From Flammeovirgaceae bacterium (GTDB lineage Bacteria > Bacteroidota > Bacteroidia > Cytophagales > Cyclobacteriaceae): a stretch of 64,000 nucleotides of DNA. Position numbers and translations under genes: made by a program. The DNA is taken from assembly GCA_027487845.1 (NCBI GenBank), contig JAIYCV010000024.1:1-64000 (forward strand), written 5' to 3'. Below the pieces are notes generated by a model. That model made no database searches, was not told the origin of the DNA, and saw only the letters and a list, made by a program, of their open reading frames with translations. This document shows positions 44,350 to 54,248 of the stretch, one piece after another (the stretch's first letter is position 1; each line of letters opens with the position of its first letter).

Positions 44350-45138
44350 CTAGTCTCTTAAATTACTTAGCCATTTTTTCAATTCCTTCGGCTTATCCGT
44401 TTGAAAACCTTGTATACCCAATTGAACACCTAACTTCCAATGCAGCGGGCCTTCATTTGGCTGCTGAAAATCCAGCCAAACTTCCTTTTTCTTCTTCAAT
44501 GCATAACGCACCATTTCAGTAGTGTAGTTCTCAATGCCACCGTCTAAAATATCTGGATCTATGACCTTTATGAATTCGCTCAACCCTTCCACTGAAGTGA
44601 TTGAATCTGGTAAACTTACCATCAACGGCAAGTAAGGTGCGATCGTCTTCCATTGTTTAAACTGATCTTGACTGTTGACGTACACTACAACATACCGCTC
44701 CATTTTATTTTTTTTGATCAAACTCCAAGCCTGTTTAGGATCGGCCTCTTTAAAATCAAGATAGACGCCCACTTTACCCTTGCAAAGATTCAACACCTCT
44801 TCAAATTGAGGTATCTTATGAATGCCAAACGTCAGATTTTGCTTATCGGTAACTTCCAGTTGAAGCAATTCATCCAAGTTCAACGCGCTTACTTTTCCTT
44901 TGCCATTCGTCATTCTATCCACCGTCTCATCATGCATGATCACCAACTTACCATCGTTGGTGGTTCGCAGGTCTACTTCCACATAGTCAACTTGATTTGC
45001 GATGGCGTTTTCATACGCCTTCATTGTATTTTCAGGCGCTTCCGTATGGTCGCCACGGTGGGCAATTACTACTCGCTTAGATTGTGCCGCTGCTGCAACA
45101 GAAATAAAAAGAATAATGATACAATACAAACTGCGCAT
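44350..45138 (-). CDS. Glycerophosphodiester phosphodiesterase, secreted
   Basis: 262 residues. Signal peptide MRSLYCIIILFISVAAAAQ. The GDPD TIM-barrel motifs are present: VIAHRGDHTEAPENT, VEVDLRTTNDGKLVIMHDETVDRMT and VYLDFKEADP; the C-terminal GIQGFQTDKP is typical. It releases glycerol-3-phosphate from deacylated phospholipids in the periplasm. It starts 5 nt after the alkaline-phosphatase-family gene, in an operon of phosphoesterases. Confidence 0.92.
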   Translation of the reverse strand: MRSLYCIIILFISVAAAAQSKRVVIAHRGDHTEAPENTMKAYENAIANQVDYVEVDLRTTNDGKLVIMHDETVDRMTNGKGKVSALNLDELLQLEVTDKQNLTFGIHKIPQFEEVLNLCKGKVGVYLDFKEADPKQAWSLIKKNKMERYVVVYVNSQDQFKQWKTIAPYLPLMVSLPDSITSVEGLSEFIKVIDPDILDGGIENYTTEMVRYALKKKKEVWLDFQQPNEGPLHWKLGVQLGIQGFQTDKPKELKKWLSNLRD

Positions 45139-45143
45139 GCGTT

Positions 45144-46229
45144 CTATTTTTTGATTGCTGAAGAAATTATGTCACCTATTGCCTTATCGCTGATAAAATT
45201 AACACCTAAAAATGTAGCTAGTGTTTTCGCGATCTGATTCTGATAAATCTGATTCCCTTTCATTTCGCCCAGAGCAGGCGTATCAGGCCCTAAGCAGGCC
45301 ATCCAAATTTGACCTGACTCTGGCACCTTTTGACCATGATCTTTCCACGATTTACTGTCATTACCACGACCATGGTCGCACGTCACAATCAGTGTTGTTT
45401 TGTTCTTGTAGGTTGGATTTGATTGAAGGTAACTCCACAGTTCACTTATCCAACGATCGGTGTAATTCGCTGAGTTCAAATAAGCAGCATACTCACCTGA
45501 ATGCGCAAAGTCGTCTGTTTCATCGAACGACAAATATAAAACACGGGGCTGCGTTTTCTTCAGATACTCGAAGCCAAAATAAAAAGTGGGTGCATCAATT
45601 CTGGTTTCTCCAAAAAGGCTCGGCAAGGAACTGTTCAACGCATTCAATAACTTTTCACCCTCGGTCAATTTGTTGCCAGTCGCATTCATCATACCAGAAT
45701 TCACAGGTATTCCGTTTCTTTTATCGTTAATGATGTAGGGAAACACATCCCAGGAGGCGAAAGCCGCTACCTTGCCTTTAAATGCAGGCTGTGAATTGAT
45801 AAACTCTAACACATTGATGTTTGGGTTATAAAATTTTTCATTGCTGTGTACACGCTCGTTATCAGCAGCACCCGTCAACAACTCATTATAGCCAGGATAA
45901 GAGAATAATTGGTTGTTGGTAACATTTGCAACGCTATTAAGTTTTCGGTTTCCATAAAGCTGACCTTCTTTGGCAATCGTGTTCCAAAAAAATGGCAGCA
46001 GCACGTTGCGTCTTTCATTCACATCTTCTCTCCAATACTTTTCTTTTAGCTTGCCGTCTTTTATTTGTGATTGCTGTTTGAATAATGAAGAATCGGCTCC
46101 ATTAAAAATTTCTTGCCAGCGCATTCCATCGAGCGTGATGAGAATTACATTTTCTGTTTTAGTCTTTTGAGCTTGGGCACAAATACTGAGTGCAACTACT
46201 GTAGCGAGTGTTGTAATTATTCTTTTCAT
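45144..46229 (-). CDS. Alkaline-phosphatase-superfamily phosphodiesterase/phosphatase, secreted
   Basis: 361 residues from the Met at 46229, which begins a signal peptide (MKRIITTLATVVALSICAQA); in-frame starts farther upstream add a charged leader and are rejected. Superfamily motifs: VILITLDGMRWQEIFNGAD, LYLSFDETDDFAHSGEY, and VTCDHGRGND with the C-terminal metal ligands. Probably periplasmic, acting on phosphate esters or diesters. It lies 4 nt after the YncE/phosphoesterase gene. Confidence 0.85.
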   Translation of the reverse strand: MKRIITTLATVVALSICAQAQKTKTENVILITLDGMRWQEIFNGADSSLFKQQSQIKDGKLKEKYWREDVNERRNVLLPFFWNTIAKEGQLYGNRKLNSVANVTNNQLFSYPGYNELLTGAADNERVHSNEKFYNPNINVLEFINSQPAFKGKVAAFASWDVFPYIINDKRNGIPVNSGMMNATGNKLTEGEKLLNALNSSLPSLFGETRIDAPTFYFGFEYLKKTQPRVLYLSFDETDDFAHSGEYAAYLNSANYTDRWISELWSYLQSNPTYKNKTTLIVTCDHGRGNDSKSWKDHGQKVPESGQIWMACLGPDTPALGEMKGNQIYQNQIAKTLATFLGVNFISDKAIGDIISSAIKK

Positions 46230-46233
46230 AATG

Positions 46234-48960
46234 TTATTTTTTACTTTTGTGTTGTTCATAGAAAGATGCTCTTTGTTCCTCTTCATCGTCCATTTTTGGG
46301 CCTTCTAAAATCTTCTTCAAATCGAATGTTTTTTTATACACGTTTAAGGCTTTTTGAGGATCAAAAATCCGTAGGTCACTTGTTTCTAAAGTATAAGGAG
46401 TAAAGTCTGGGGTACTAGTAAAAAAATCTTGAAGCAAAGAAGCTGTTGCATCGTACTGGTTTACATAAGGTACATCTAGAATATTGTAAACTGTTTTGAG
46501 TAGCGAACCAAAGTTAGCATGTGTGTGCGATGTATAACCATGCTTCACGTACGGTCCCGCCATCATCAACACCGAACGATGCGCATCAATATGATCTACC
46601 CCACCTTGCGGATCGTCCTCCATCATAATTACAAGCATATTTTTCCAATACTTGGTGCGTGAAAGAAAATGAAGAATCCGCCCGATGGCCAAATCATTGT
46701 CTGCCATATATGAATGTACATAAGGATAGCCCGCTTCTGGCCGTGGGTCGGCTCCGTGATCATTAGGAACTTGCATGGCGATAAGCCTTGGCATTTCTTC
46801 TTTTCCTTTGATCCATTTTTTTGTAAACTCTTCTTCAAATTGATCCATTCTATATTGATCAGGGATATTGGTATTGAAGCCAGCATAATTCCAACATGTG
46901 TTTTTGTACAAAGCGTTTACCATCGGAAAGATGACAGGTTGCTTTGCACCAAACCGAGTATGGTTCCACTCTTCCCAAACACCTGCATACTCGTTCGCTT
47001 CACCAAAATTGTAGAAAGGAATTTTGTTGCGTTCCAACGCCTCCCACATTCCTCCTATCTCATTGTAGTCTTCTGGATCAATTGCCCCTGTTGATTTTGG
47101 GAACCTTCTACCGGGTGCTGAAGAGAACGTATTCAATCTAGCGTTTGCCGATGAATTGGCTTCAACATACTCATTGGGAATAACGCCCGCCAGCCAATGA
47201 TGGCCATGGATGGAAGCATCTGAATCGCAATAAAAACTATCTGAATAGGCAAATTGTTTTGCCACCTTATGATGGTTGGGCATAACTTTCAATCCCTGAA
47301 ACTTATTCTTTAGTGAATCTGGTAAAGTGTATTCGCAGTTCACTCCAAACCTGGATAAAATAGAATCGCCTTTACCTCCTTTCAACTGACCAAATACTTC
47401 ATCGTAACTTCTATTCTCTTTATTGATGTAAACGATATACTTAATTGGGCTTTGCCGAAGTTGTGGTAAAGGAGGTAATGGATTCTTGCCATCATCATCT
47501 AGTTCGCTTTCCCGGAAAGTATTGTCGAGCACTTGCTGCGTATAAACACTTAGCTGTTCTTTTGTAGGTACATCGATCGCTTGGAGAGTACCCAATTGAA
47601 TGTCCCCTATGTAAGTACCTTGAGGTGGCTCAACAAATGTGGCACCTCCGTTTGGTCCCGCCCCATGGCCGCGAGCCGAAATTACGTACAGTGTTTTTTC
47701 ATCGGGCGATAATTTAACGCGGGTCGCTCCCCAACCTGTGGGTAGTAGTCCTTTTACTTTCTTGGTCTGTAAATCAACCACAGCCACGGCATTAAAACCA
47801 AGAAGAGCAACATACAAAGTAGTCTCATCCTTGTTTATTTCGAGCCCAAAAGGCGTCAATCCTCTATAAGAATCGATTCGCTTATCGACCTCTAATGGTA
47901 TTTCTTCTTTGAGTGTATGCGTCTGCAAATCAATCACTGAAATGTTATCATTCGTAGCATTTGAAACATACGCATACTTTCCACCCACAGCAACCGAGTT
48001 AGGGCTAGCTCCACCCACCACTTCGGCTCCTTCTATGAACTGACCTATTTGATGGCCGGTTTTATATCGATCAACAACTTTATTTGTTTTCAAATCAATC
48101 GTCCATACGCTCATGGCCTCTGGCACCAAAGCACTGCCGAGACCAGGTATCTGTCGGCCATCTTCCCATTCAACGCCCTCTTCCATCTGCTTTGTGTAAG
48201 TGCCATAGGGTGGTTTATCTAACATCATCGTGTCACGATTTTCCTTTGTAACGCCCGGCACGGTGGGGTATTCAAACAAACCCGCATTAGCGACAAATGC
48301 CGTTTGCCCATCTTTACTTATCGAGATGCCAAAAGGAATTCTGCCAACTTTAATGGAAGCTATTATGTTATAGCTACGCAAATCAATTCGTACCATCCTA
48401 AAGTTGCCTCTATCTAAAACAACTAATTGGTTAAGCTGGTGATCAATGGCAATGTCTGAAGTGAAACTTTCTTCATAGTTAGCGTTATCGAACGAACCAT
48501 TCAAACTAATTTCACCCATCTTCTTAAATGATTGAACATCCATAACCACCACGTTGCCCTTGTCTCCTCCGCTCAAGTACGCCAGCTTTGAATCTGCTGA
48601 AAATACAGCACCCAAAAAAGAAGCTCCTTCCAAAACGGAGGGGATTTTCTTATCATAACTTGGGATTCTTATGGCGGAATCAAGCTCATTTGCTTTCGCG
48701 AGGGTAACGGTGCCGTTGTGATGCAAAACCAAAATGGTTTTGCCATCGGGAGAAACAGTCAAGCCATAAGGAGCGCGATCAATTCGAATAGTCTTTCCAG
48801 CAGGTGTTACATATCGGCCGCTTGGCACAATGGAATTTCCATTTGTATTAATGATGGAGTATTCATTCACGCCAGGCACTTGAAGTACTTTCACTTTTTT
48901 GTGGGGCTGGCAGCTTGAAAAAAATACTACAAGAAAGAAAAGAACATATTTTGATTTCAT
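46234..48960 (-). CDS. Lipoprotein with YncE-like beta-propeller and PF04185-type phosphoesterase
   Basis: 908 residues from the Met at 48960. Lipobox LFFLVVFFSSC with Cys17 as the lipid-anchored residue. Residues 40-480: propeller blades (GLTVSPDGKTILVLHHNGTV, VAVGGKYAYVSNATNDNISVIDL). Residues 500-880: phosphoesterase domain (YIVYINKENRSYDEVFGQ, MVIMMEDDPQGGVDHIDAHRS). The combination is a known bifunctional YncE/alkaline-phosphatase-family architecture. Known relatives of the enzyme domain include phospholipase C and acid phosphatases. Probably outer-membrane or periplasmic; upstream a terminator separates it from susCD. Confidence 0.9.
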   Translation of the reverse strand: MKSKYVLFFLVVFFSSCQPHKKVKVLQVPGVNEYSIINTNGNSIVPSGRYVTPAGKTIRIDRAPYGLTVSPDGKTILVLHHNGTVTLAKANELDSAIRIPSYDKKIPSVLEGASFLGAVFSADSKLAYLSGGDKGNVVVMDVQSFKKMGEISLNGSFDNANYEESFTSDIAIDHQLNQLVVLDRGNFRMVRIDLRSYNIIASIKVGRIPFGISISKDGQTAFVANAGLFEYPTVPGVTKENRDTMMLDKPPYGTYTKQMEEGVEWEDGRQIPGLGSALVPEAMSVWTIDLKTNKVVDRYKTGHQIGQFIEGAEVVGGASPNSVAVGGKYAYVSNATNDNISVIDLQTHTLKEEIPLEVDKRIDSYRGLTPFGLEINKDETTLYVALLGFNAVAVVDLQTKKVKGLLPTGWGATRVKLSPDEKTLYVISARGHGAGPNGGATFVEPPQGTYIGDIQLGTLQAIDVPTKEQLSVYTQQVLDNTFRESELDDDGKNPLPPLPQLRQSPIKYIVYINKENRSYDEVFGQLKGGKGDSILSRFGVNCEYTLPDSLKNKFQGLKVMPNHHKVAKQFAYSDSFYCDSDASIHGHHWLAGVIPNEYVEANSSANARLNTFSSAPGRRFPKSTGAIDPEDYNEIGGMWEALERNKIPFYNFGEANEYAGVWEEWNHTRFGAKQPVIFPMVNALYKNTCWNYAGFNTNIPDQYRMDQFEEEFTKKWIKGKEEMPRLIAMQVPNDHGADPRPEAGYPYVHSYMADNDLAIGRILHFLSRTKYWKNMLVIMMEDDPQGGVDHIDAHRSVLMMAGPYVKHGYTSHTHANFGSLLKTVYNILDVPYVNQYDATASLLQDFFTSTPDFTPYTLETSDLRIFDPQKALNVYKKTFDLKKILEGPKMDDEEEQRASFYEQHKSKK

Positions 48961-48980
48961 GCTCACGGAGTTAATTGTTG

Positions 48981-49016
48981 AAAAAAAAAGGGCTAGTCTA
49001 AAAAAATAGCTAGCCC
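48981..49016 (-). terminator. Rho-independent terminator after susD
   Basis: On the minus strand: GGGCTAG, loop, CTAGCCC, followed by nine T. It separates the susCD transcript from the downstream phosphoesterase genes, or attenuates read-through into them. Confidence 0.85.
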
Positions 49017-49038
49017 TTCTCAATAAAATTAAAAGACG

Positions 49039-50553
49039 TTATTTATCCCACCAAACTGCTGTGTTAATAACATCAGCACCTTGCCGAGTTACCGCGGCTG
49101 CGCGATTATCTCCGTTTAACGATTGCTCGATAACAGGATAAATATACCTAACTGGAACTTTATCACCATTCAAGTTACTCGCACTTACATTTAACGTAGG
49201 GAAACCAGTTCGTCTCCAATCAAACCATGCTTCCAATCCATTAAAAAATAAGGCAACCCACTTCTGCGTACCTATCTTCCTAAGCTTTTCAGTCTGAGTG
49301 CCAGAGTAAGCGATATCAGTTTGTGCGAAAAAATTAGTGGGTAAGGTCAGATCAATTCCATATGAAGATGGAACTATGCTTTTATAAAAATCAACATTGG
49401 CGTTAATACCTGCCAAATAGTAAGCTTCTGCCGTCCCAGTAGTGATTAGATTTCTCTCCCTAGCCTCAGCTAAAATAAACTGAAGTTCTGCATACGTCAT
49501 TATCAGTCCGCGAGCAACGTTAGGCACCGGAGCGGCCTGACCAGCATCGTTGCAAACCAAGCAAGCGAATGAATAACCTACTCTTGAAACTCCCTGTGGA
49601 CCACCGTTGAAACTTAGTGCTTGTGTATCTTCCAACCCATTTGGAACTCCAGCAATTGCAGGCGTGCCTGCCTTTACCGATGCCTCGGTTGGACGACCAA
49701 AAACTCTTAAACGAGGATCAGAAGTCTTTGTTAGGTAATCGCCTAATGTCTTGCTTAGACGAAATTCGTCAAAGGAACCCACGCGACTGCCATACAACGG
49801 CCATTGGTTCGGTGCAGCAGCTAAGTAAGTCAGTACAGCATTGTCGCCATTGTTAATGAAAATTGGATTAGCCGTTGGATTGCCCACAATTGATTGAACA
49901 TCGGCTGACACATCCCTTTTATTTGAAATTCTAAGCAAATACCTCAACCGCAAAGAGTTTGCTAACTCTCGCCAATTGGTGATGTTTCCGTTGTAAATTA
50001 GATCGCCAGAAACTGCCTCGGAGCTTGTTCCTAATATTTCGTTGGCTTTTTTAAGATCAGCTAAAATTCCAGCGTAAATTGATTCTTGAGTATCGTATTT
50101 TGCTGTGTACAACCCTGACAATTTCCCTTGCGTAGCCTCAGTGTAGGGTATGTCGCCATAGGCATCAGTTGCTATTGAGAATAACCAAGATTTTAGAATA
50201 AGGGCAATTCCTAAGTAATTGTTTTGAACAGGTTTGGCATTTTCAGCGGACGTAATAATGTTTTGAACATTTCTTAAATTTCCGTAAACACTATTCCAAA
50301 CTCCATTTCTCTCGCCCCACAAATACCTGTCCTCATTTACGAACTGAATCTTTGCTGTGTGCTGGACAACGATATTGCCAATACCCCATGCTTCATTCAC
50401 TTGATCGTTCACTGTATTACGTATAACGCCCGATAACAATAAATCAGGAGAGACTGCTGTTGGAACGTTGTTGTTAGTATTTATATTTTCAAAATCATTA
50501 TCGCAACTTGTAGCGATAACAATCGACATAACTAAAAGGCTTAACTTCTTCAT
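49039..50553 (-). CDS. susD: SusD/RagB-family nutrient-binding lipoprotein
   Basis: 504 residues from the Met at 50553. Lipoprotein signal MKKLSLLVMSIVIATSC. SusD-like features: the N-terminal VSPDLLLSGVIRNT, helical TPR-like units (LGIALILKSWLFSIATDAYGDIPYTEA), YAELQFILAEARER, and the C-terminal LFFNGLEAWFDWRRTGFPTL, as in the SusD-like_2 subgroup. It caps the adjacent TonB-dependent SusC channel and binds ligand at the cell surface. 27 nt downstream of susC. Confidence 0.93.
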   Translation of the reverse strand: MKKLSLLVMSIVIATSCDNDFENINTNNNVPTAVSPDLLLSGVIRNTVNDQVNEAWGIGNIVVQHTAKIQFVNEDRYLWGERNGVWNSVYGNLRNVQNIITSAENAKPVQNNYLGIALILKSWLFSIATDAYGDIPYTEATQGKLSGLYTAKYDTQESIYAGILADLKKANEILGTSSEAVSGDLIYNGNITNWRELANSLRLRYLLRISNKRDVSADVQSIVGNPTANPIFINNGDNAVLTYLAAAPNQWPLYGSRVGSFDEFRLSKTLGDYLTKTSDPRLRVFGRPTEASVKAGTPAIAGVPNGLEDTQALSFNGGPQGVSRVGYSFACLVCNDAGQAAPVPNVARGLIMTYAELQFILAEARERNLITTGTAEAYYLAGINANVDFYKSIVPSSYGIDLTLPTNFFAQTDIAYSGTQTEKLRKIGTQKWVALFFNGLEAWFDWRRTGFPTLNVSASNLNGDKVPVRYIYPVIEQSLNGDNRAAAVTRQGADVINTAVWWDK

Positions 50554-50580
50554 TTTTATATCTTTAGTCAATTAATAATA

Positions 50581-53500
50581 TTAGAATTTTAAACCAAGGT
50601 TAAAACCGTAACTTCTCGAGGACGGAATGGACATATTCTCAATCCCAGGTAGAGCTGTACCGCCTGTATAAGACATTACTTCTGGATCAACGTGTGGCAC
50701 TTTTGTCCATAAGGCTAAATTTCTACCAACAAGCGAAATTGTAACGCTTCTAAAAGGGGTCTTCGCGAATACTTTATTAGGTATTGTATATCCTATTTGA
50801 ACCTCACGTAATTTCACAAATGAAGCATCAAACACCGCTCCTTCAGCAATGCTCCTTCCACCCGTCCAAGCTGAATGCCATTGACGCGGCAACACCCTGT
50901 TTGAATTAGTGCTAAATGATCCATCTGTATTTTGAACTACACCCTCCCCAACTACATAAGTTCCTACCGGAGCATTCAACAAGCGAGGATCAGCGCTGGC
51001 CGAAGCCGATGGATAGTATCCATTTTCTCTGCCTTGCAACGTTTCAGTTATTATACCACCTTCTCTTCCAACGGTTTGGGTTTCAGAATAAATTTCACCC
51101 CCCTGACGTATATCAAATAGTGTACTGAGCTTAATGCCTTTGAAAGTAAAGGTATTGCTTATACCAGCCATCCAATCAGGATTGTAATTACCCATTTTAA
51201 TTCTTGTGGTGGTCGGTATTGGCCTTCCGCCTCCAGAGCCCGATGCGTTTGGATTTGTATAAACCATCTGTCCAACAAACTGCCCACTTGCATCATAATA
51301 AGGCTTTGTCGCATCCGTATTTTGTACACGGGCAAAACCAATACCATACATATCTCCCATTCTCTCACCGACTCTGGCTTCTATAGTAACCCTTCTGTTA
51401 GCCAACACATAATTTGTTAGGCCTCCCGAAAGAGATACCACCTCGCTGCGATTACTCGAGAAATTGACATCTAAATTCCATTGGAAGCTATTCGCCAATT
51501 TCACGGGTATAGTAGTAAGCATCACTTCAAAACCATAATTCTTAATCTCACCTGCATTTATCGAAAGGCTATTGTAGCCGCTTGTAATTGATAACGGTAT
51601 ATTGAGAATTTGATTCTTAGTATTTGTTTGATAGTAGGTTGCATCCAACCCTATTCTTCCACCGAAGAATCTAACGTCAATTCCACCCTCATAAGACGAG
51701 CTAATTTCCGGTTTTAAGCTAAAATTTGCAAGCCTATCTGTCTCGTTATACACCTGAGAAGTATTGAAAGGATCTCCAGGATTGTATGCTTGAGTAAACG
51801 TGAAGGCATCTGTATCATTACCCACTTGAGCAATGCTCGAACGAACTTTTGCGAAAGAAATAAACTCAGGTAACGTTACCATATCAGAGATTACAGCACT
51901 CAAGGCAGCCGAAGAATAAAAATATGAATTTTGTTCACTGCCGATGCCCGCGGCTTTTAGGGCTTTTGGCAAAGTCAAGGCGCTAGACCAGTCATTTCGA
52001 GCTGTCAAGTCCAAGAATAACATATTTTTGTAGCCAAGTTGTGCTGATCCATAAAGACTGTTTATGCTCTTTCTCGTATCGGTTTGAGAACTTTGCAGTG
52101 CAACTCTGGCATTGGTAAGATTATAAACCCCTGGAATATTTAGTTGAGGTGCGTTAACTTCTAAAAACTCTGATTTTTGGCTCAATTGATTTCCTCCAAC
52201 AGCCGCAGTAAGAGTAAAAACAGAGGGAACAATTTCCTTATTGAAAGTCAACAAGAAATCAGAATTTCTCTCCTCAGTTACTATGTTAGCTTCTCTGTAT
52301 TGGCCAAAAGGGAATCGTTGAGTACTAAAAGCTCGCTTATAGATTCTACGTTCATTTCCATAATCGGTAGCCGTGCGGAGCTGCAAACTCAACCATGGAG
52401 CAAAGTCATACTTAAGAGAAAGATTACCAATGATACGATCAACATTTTGGCCGTTTGTGTTTTCAAAAACTGTAAAGTATGGATTGTCATGATAGTTGTA
52501 ATTCCAACCGGATTGTCTTCTACCTTCTAAACCAGGCATCCAATAGTTCTGAAGATCAGCCATGTTTACCGAACGTGGCAACCAACAATTGAACAAATAC
52601 ATAATATTTTCCGTACCGTAGCTAATAGATGGCCTGTTACCACTTTCGCTCTTTATGTAACTAACAAAGGCTCTTGCTGTAAAATTCTTGGCTAAATTAT
52701 AGCCTCCTCCAAAGGAAAAGGTGTTCCTCTTTAAATCGGTATTGGGTACAATGCCAGTTTGATCGAGGCCAGTATAAGAAACTCTAAAGTCACCATTGGT
52801 ATTACTGCCCACAAGCGCAACATTGTTAGTATACGTTCTTCCTGTTTGAAAGAAATTTTTAACCCCATCCTTATCATTAAGCCAAGGCGTGGAAGTTATC
52901 ACACTACCTGCCGGAGCGTTAAGATCACCGCCTCTAAATGCGATTGGTGATCCATTCAATGTTCTTGGAGAGTTAAATTGGGGATAAGACTGTCCCGTAA
53001 ATGCCGGCCCCCAGCTTTCATCAGTACCATCTGTTAAACCAGCTCCACCTCCATTTACAAAAGCAAAAGCACCTCCATTTCCATTTCCCTGCCCGTAAAC
53101 ATTCTGATAATCGGGCAATCTAAGAGCTGATTCAAAAGTTGTATTAGAGTTTACCTCCACGCCAATACCTTTTGAACCTTTTCCAGATTTTGTTTTGATT
53201 AAAATAACACCGTTAGCTGCTCGCGATCCATATAATGCAGAAGCGGCCGCCCCTTTTAATACAGTCATTGACTCAACATCATCTGAGTTGACAAAGCTTG
53301 CTCCGTTTCCAAAATCTACTTCCAAATTGCTACGACCCGATGCGCCAGTGATTCCATTACTAATCGGCACACCGTCAATAACATATAGAGGTTGATTCTT
53401 ATTCAAATCCAAGGAGCGTTCACCTCTTACGGTTACCCTAGATGATCCCCCAACACCAGAATTGCTACCAACTACTGTTACTCCTGCAATTTTCCCAGCT

Positions 53501-53967
53501 AATTGATTTGATATATTCGTTTCTCTTGCTGTTGTCAAACTTTCGCCATCAACGCTTTGCAATGAGTAGCCAAGGCTTTTCTTTTCCTTTTGAATACCCA
53601 AGGCAGTCACAACCACCTCAGAGAGTTGCTTCGAATCTGTTTTCAAAATTACATCCACTGTCGTTCTTCCACTTAACGATACTTCTTGTGTTTCAAATCC
53701 TACGAAAGAAAACACTAGAACATCATCATTGGCACCTACGTTGAGTTTAAACACACCGTCTACATCTGTGGTAGTGCCATTCGCTGTGCCTTTTACAATG
53801 ATGTTTACACCTGGAAATGGTTGTTGATCTTCGCTTGAAACAACCTTTCCTGATACCGTACGCTCTTGAGCTAGTGCGACATTACTCGCAAAAACCCCAA
53901 TAAGAAGAAACATCACTAGTTTGGCCAGCGATGCAAACTTCTCTACTCCAAGTAAATTTCTTTGCAT
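50581..53967 (-). CDS. susC: SusC/RagA-family TonB-linked outer-membrane transporter
   Basis: 1128 residues from the Met at 53967, which starts a long signal peptide (cleavage near VALAQ). Order: carboxypeptidase-regulatory-like domain (VSGKVVSSEDQQPFPGVNIIVKG), plug domain (EVVVTALGIQKEKKSLGYS, then LYVIDGVPI and VLKGAAASALYGSRAANGVILI, the SusC signatures), and a 22-strand barrel to the end GFNLGLKF. It imports a ligand captured by SusD with energy from TonB-ExbBD. Five phosphoesterase/Sus genes in a row suggest a phosphorylated substrate. Confidence 0.95.
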   Translation of the reverse strand: MQRNLLGVEKFASLAKLVMFLLIGVFASNVALAQERTVSGKVVSSEDQQPFPGVNIIVKGTANGTTTDVDGVFKLNVGANDDVLVFSFVGFETQEVSLSGRTTVDVILKTDSKQLSEVVVTALGIQKEKKSLGYSLQSVDGESLTTARETNISNQLAGKIAGVTVVGSNSGVGGSSRVTVRGERSLDLNKNQPLYVIDGVPISNGITGASGRSNLEVDFGNGASFVNSDDVESMTVLKGAAASALYGSRAANGVILIKTKSGKGSKGIGVEVNSNTTFESALRLPDYQNVYGQGNGNGGAFAFVNGGGAGLTDGTDESWGPAFTGQSYPQFNSPRTLNGSPIAFRGGDLNAPAGSVITSTPWLNDKDGVKNFFQTGRTYTNNVALVGSNTNGDFRVSYTGLDQTGIVPNTDLKRNTFSFGGGYNLAKNFTARAFVSYIKSESGNRPSISYGTENIMYLFNCWLPRSVNMADLQNYWMPGLEGRRQSGWNYNYHDNPYFTVFENTNGQNVDRIIGNLSLKYDFAPWLSLQLRTATDYGNERRIYKRAFSTQRFPFGQYREANIVTEERNSDFLLTFNKEIVPSVFTLTAAVGGNQLSQKSEFLEVNAPQLNIPGVYNLTNARVALQSSQTDTRKSINSLYGSAQLGYKNMLFLDLTARNDWSSALTLPKALKAAGIGSEQNSYFYSSAALSAVISDMVTLPEFISFAKVRSSIAQVGNDTDAFTFTQAYNPGDPFNTSQVYNETDRLANFSLKPEISSSYEGGIDVRFFGGRIGLDATYYQTNTKNQILNIPLSITSGYNSLSINAGEIKNYGFEVMLTTIPVKLANSFQWNLDVNFSSNRSEVVSLSGGLTNYVLANRRVTIEARVGERMGDMYGIGFARVQNTDATKPYYDASGQFVGQMVYTNPNASGSGGGRPIPTTTRIKMGNYNPDWMAGISNTFTFKGIKLSTLFDIRQGGEIYSETQTVGREGGIITETLQGRENGYYPSASASADPRLLNAPVGTYVVGEGVVQNTDGSFSTNSNRVLPRQWHSAWTGGRSIAEGAVFDASFVKLREVQIGYTIPNKVFAKTPFRSVTISLVGRNLALWTKVPHVDPEVMSYTGGTALPGIENMSIPSSRSYGFNLGLKF

Positions 53968-54211
53968 AATAAAATTGTTTTGTGTGGGTTTAAATTTCAC
54001 TGCGCAAAGTTTGGAAAAGGAAACTGCGTATAGTTTAGACAAAAGTTATCTCTCCGTTACTCTTACCTACCTAAATTGAATCTTTTGTTAACGTTAACTT
54101 AATTTACAAATAAGAAACTAGTTTATTAGCCCATTTTCGAGGTTTAACCTTGATAACATTGAATTAACAATCAAAAATGGCCATAATTGATATTTTATTT
54201 TCTAAGCGCCA

Positions 54212-54235
54212 TTTACTATGTTTACATATAGTAAA
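54212..54235 (+). promoter_or_regulatory. Palindromic operator ahead of the XRE-cupin gene
   Basis: TTTACTAT, 8 nt, ATAGTAAA: a perfect 8-bp inverted repeat ending 13 bp before the regulator ATG, consistent with autoregulation. A second palindrome, GTTAACGTTAAC (54087-54098), lies nearer the divergent susC gene. Confidence 0.5.
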
Positions 54236-54248
54236 CAATCCAGTAACC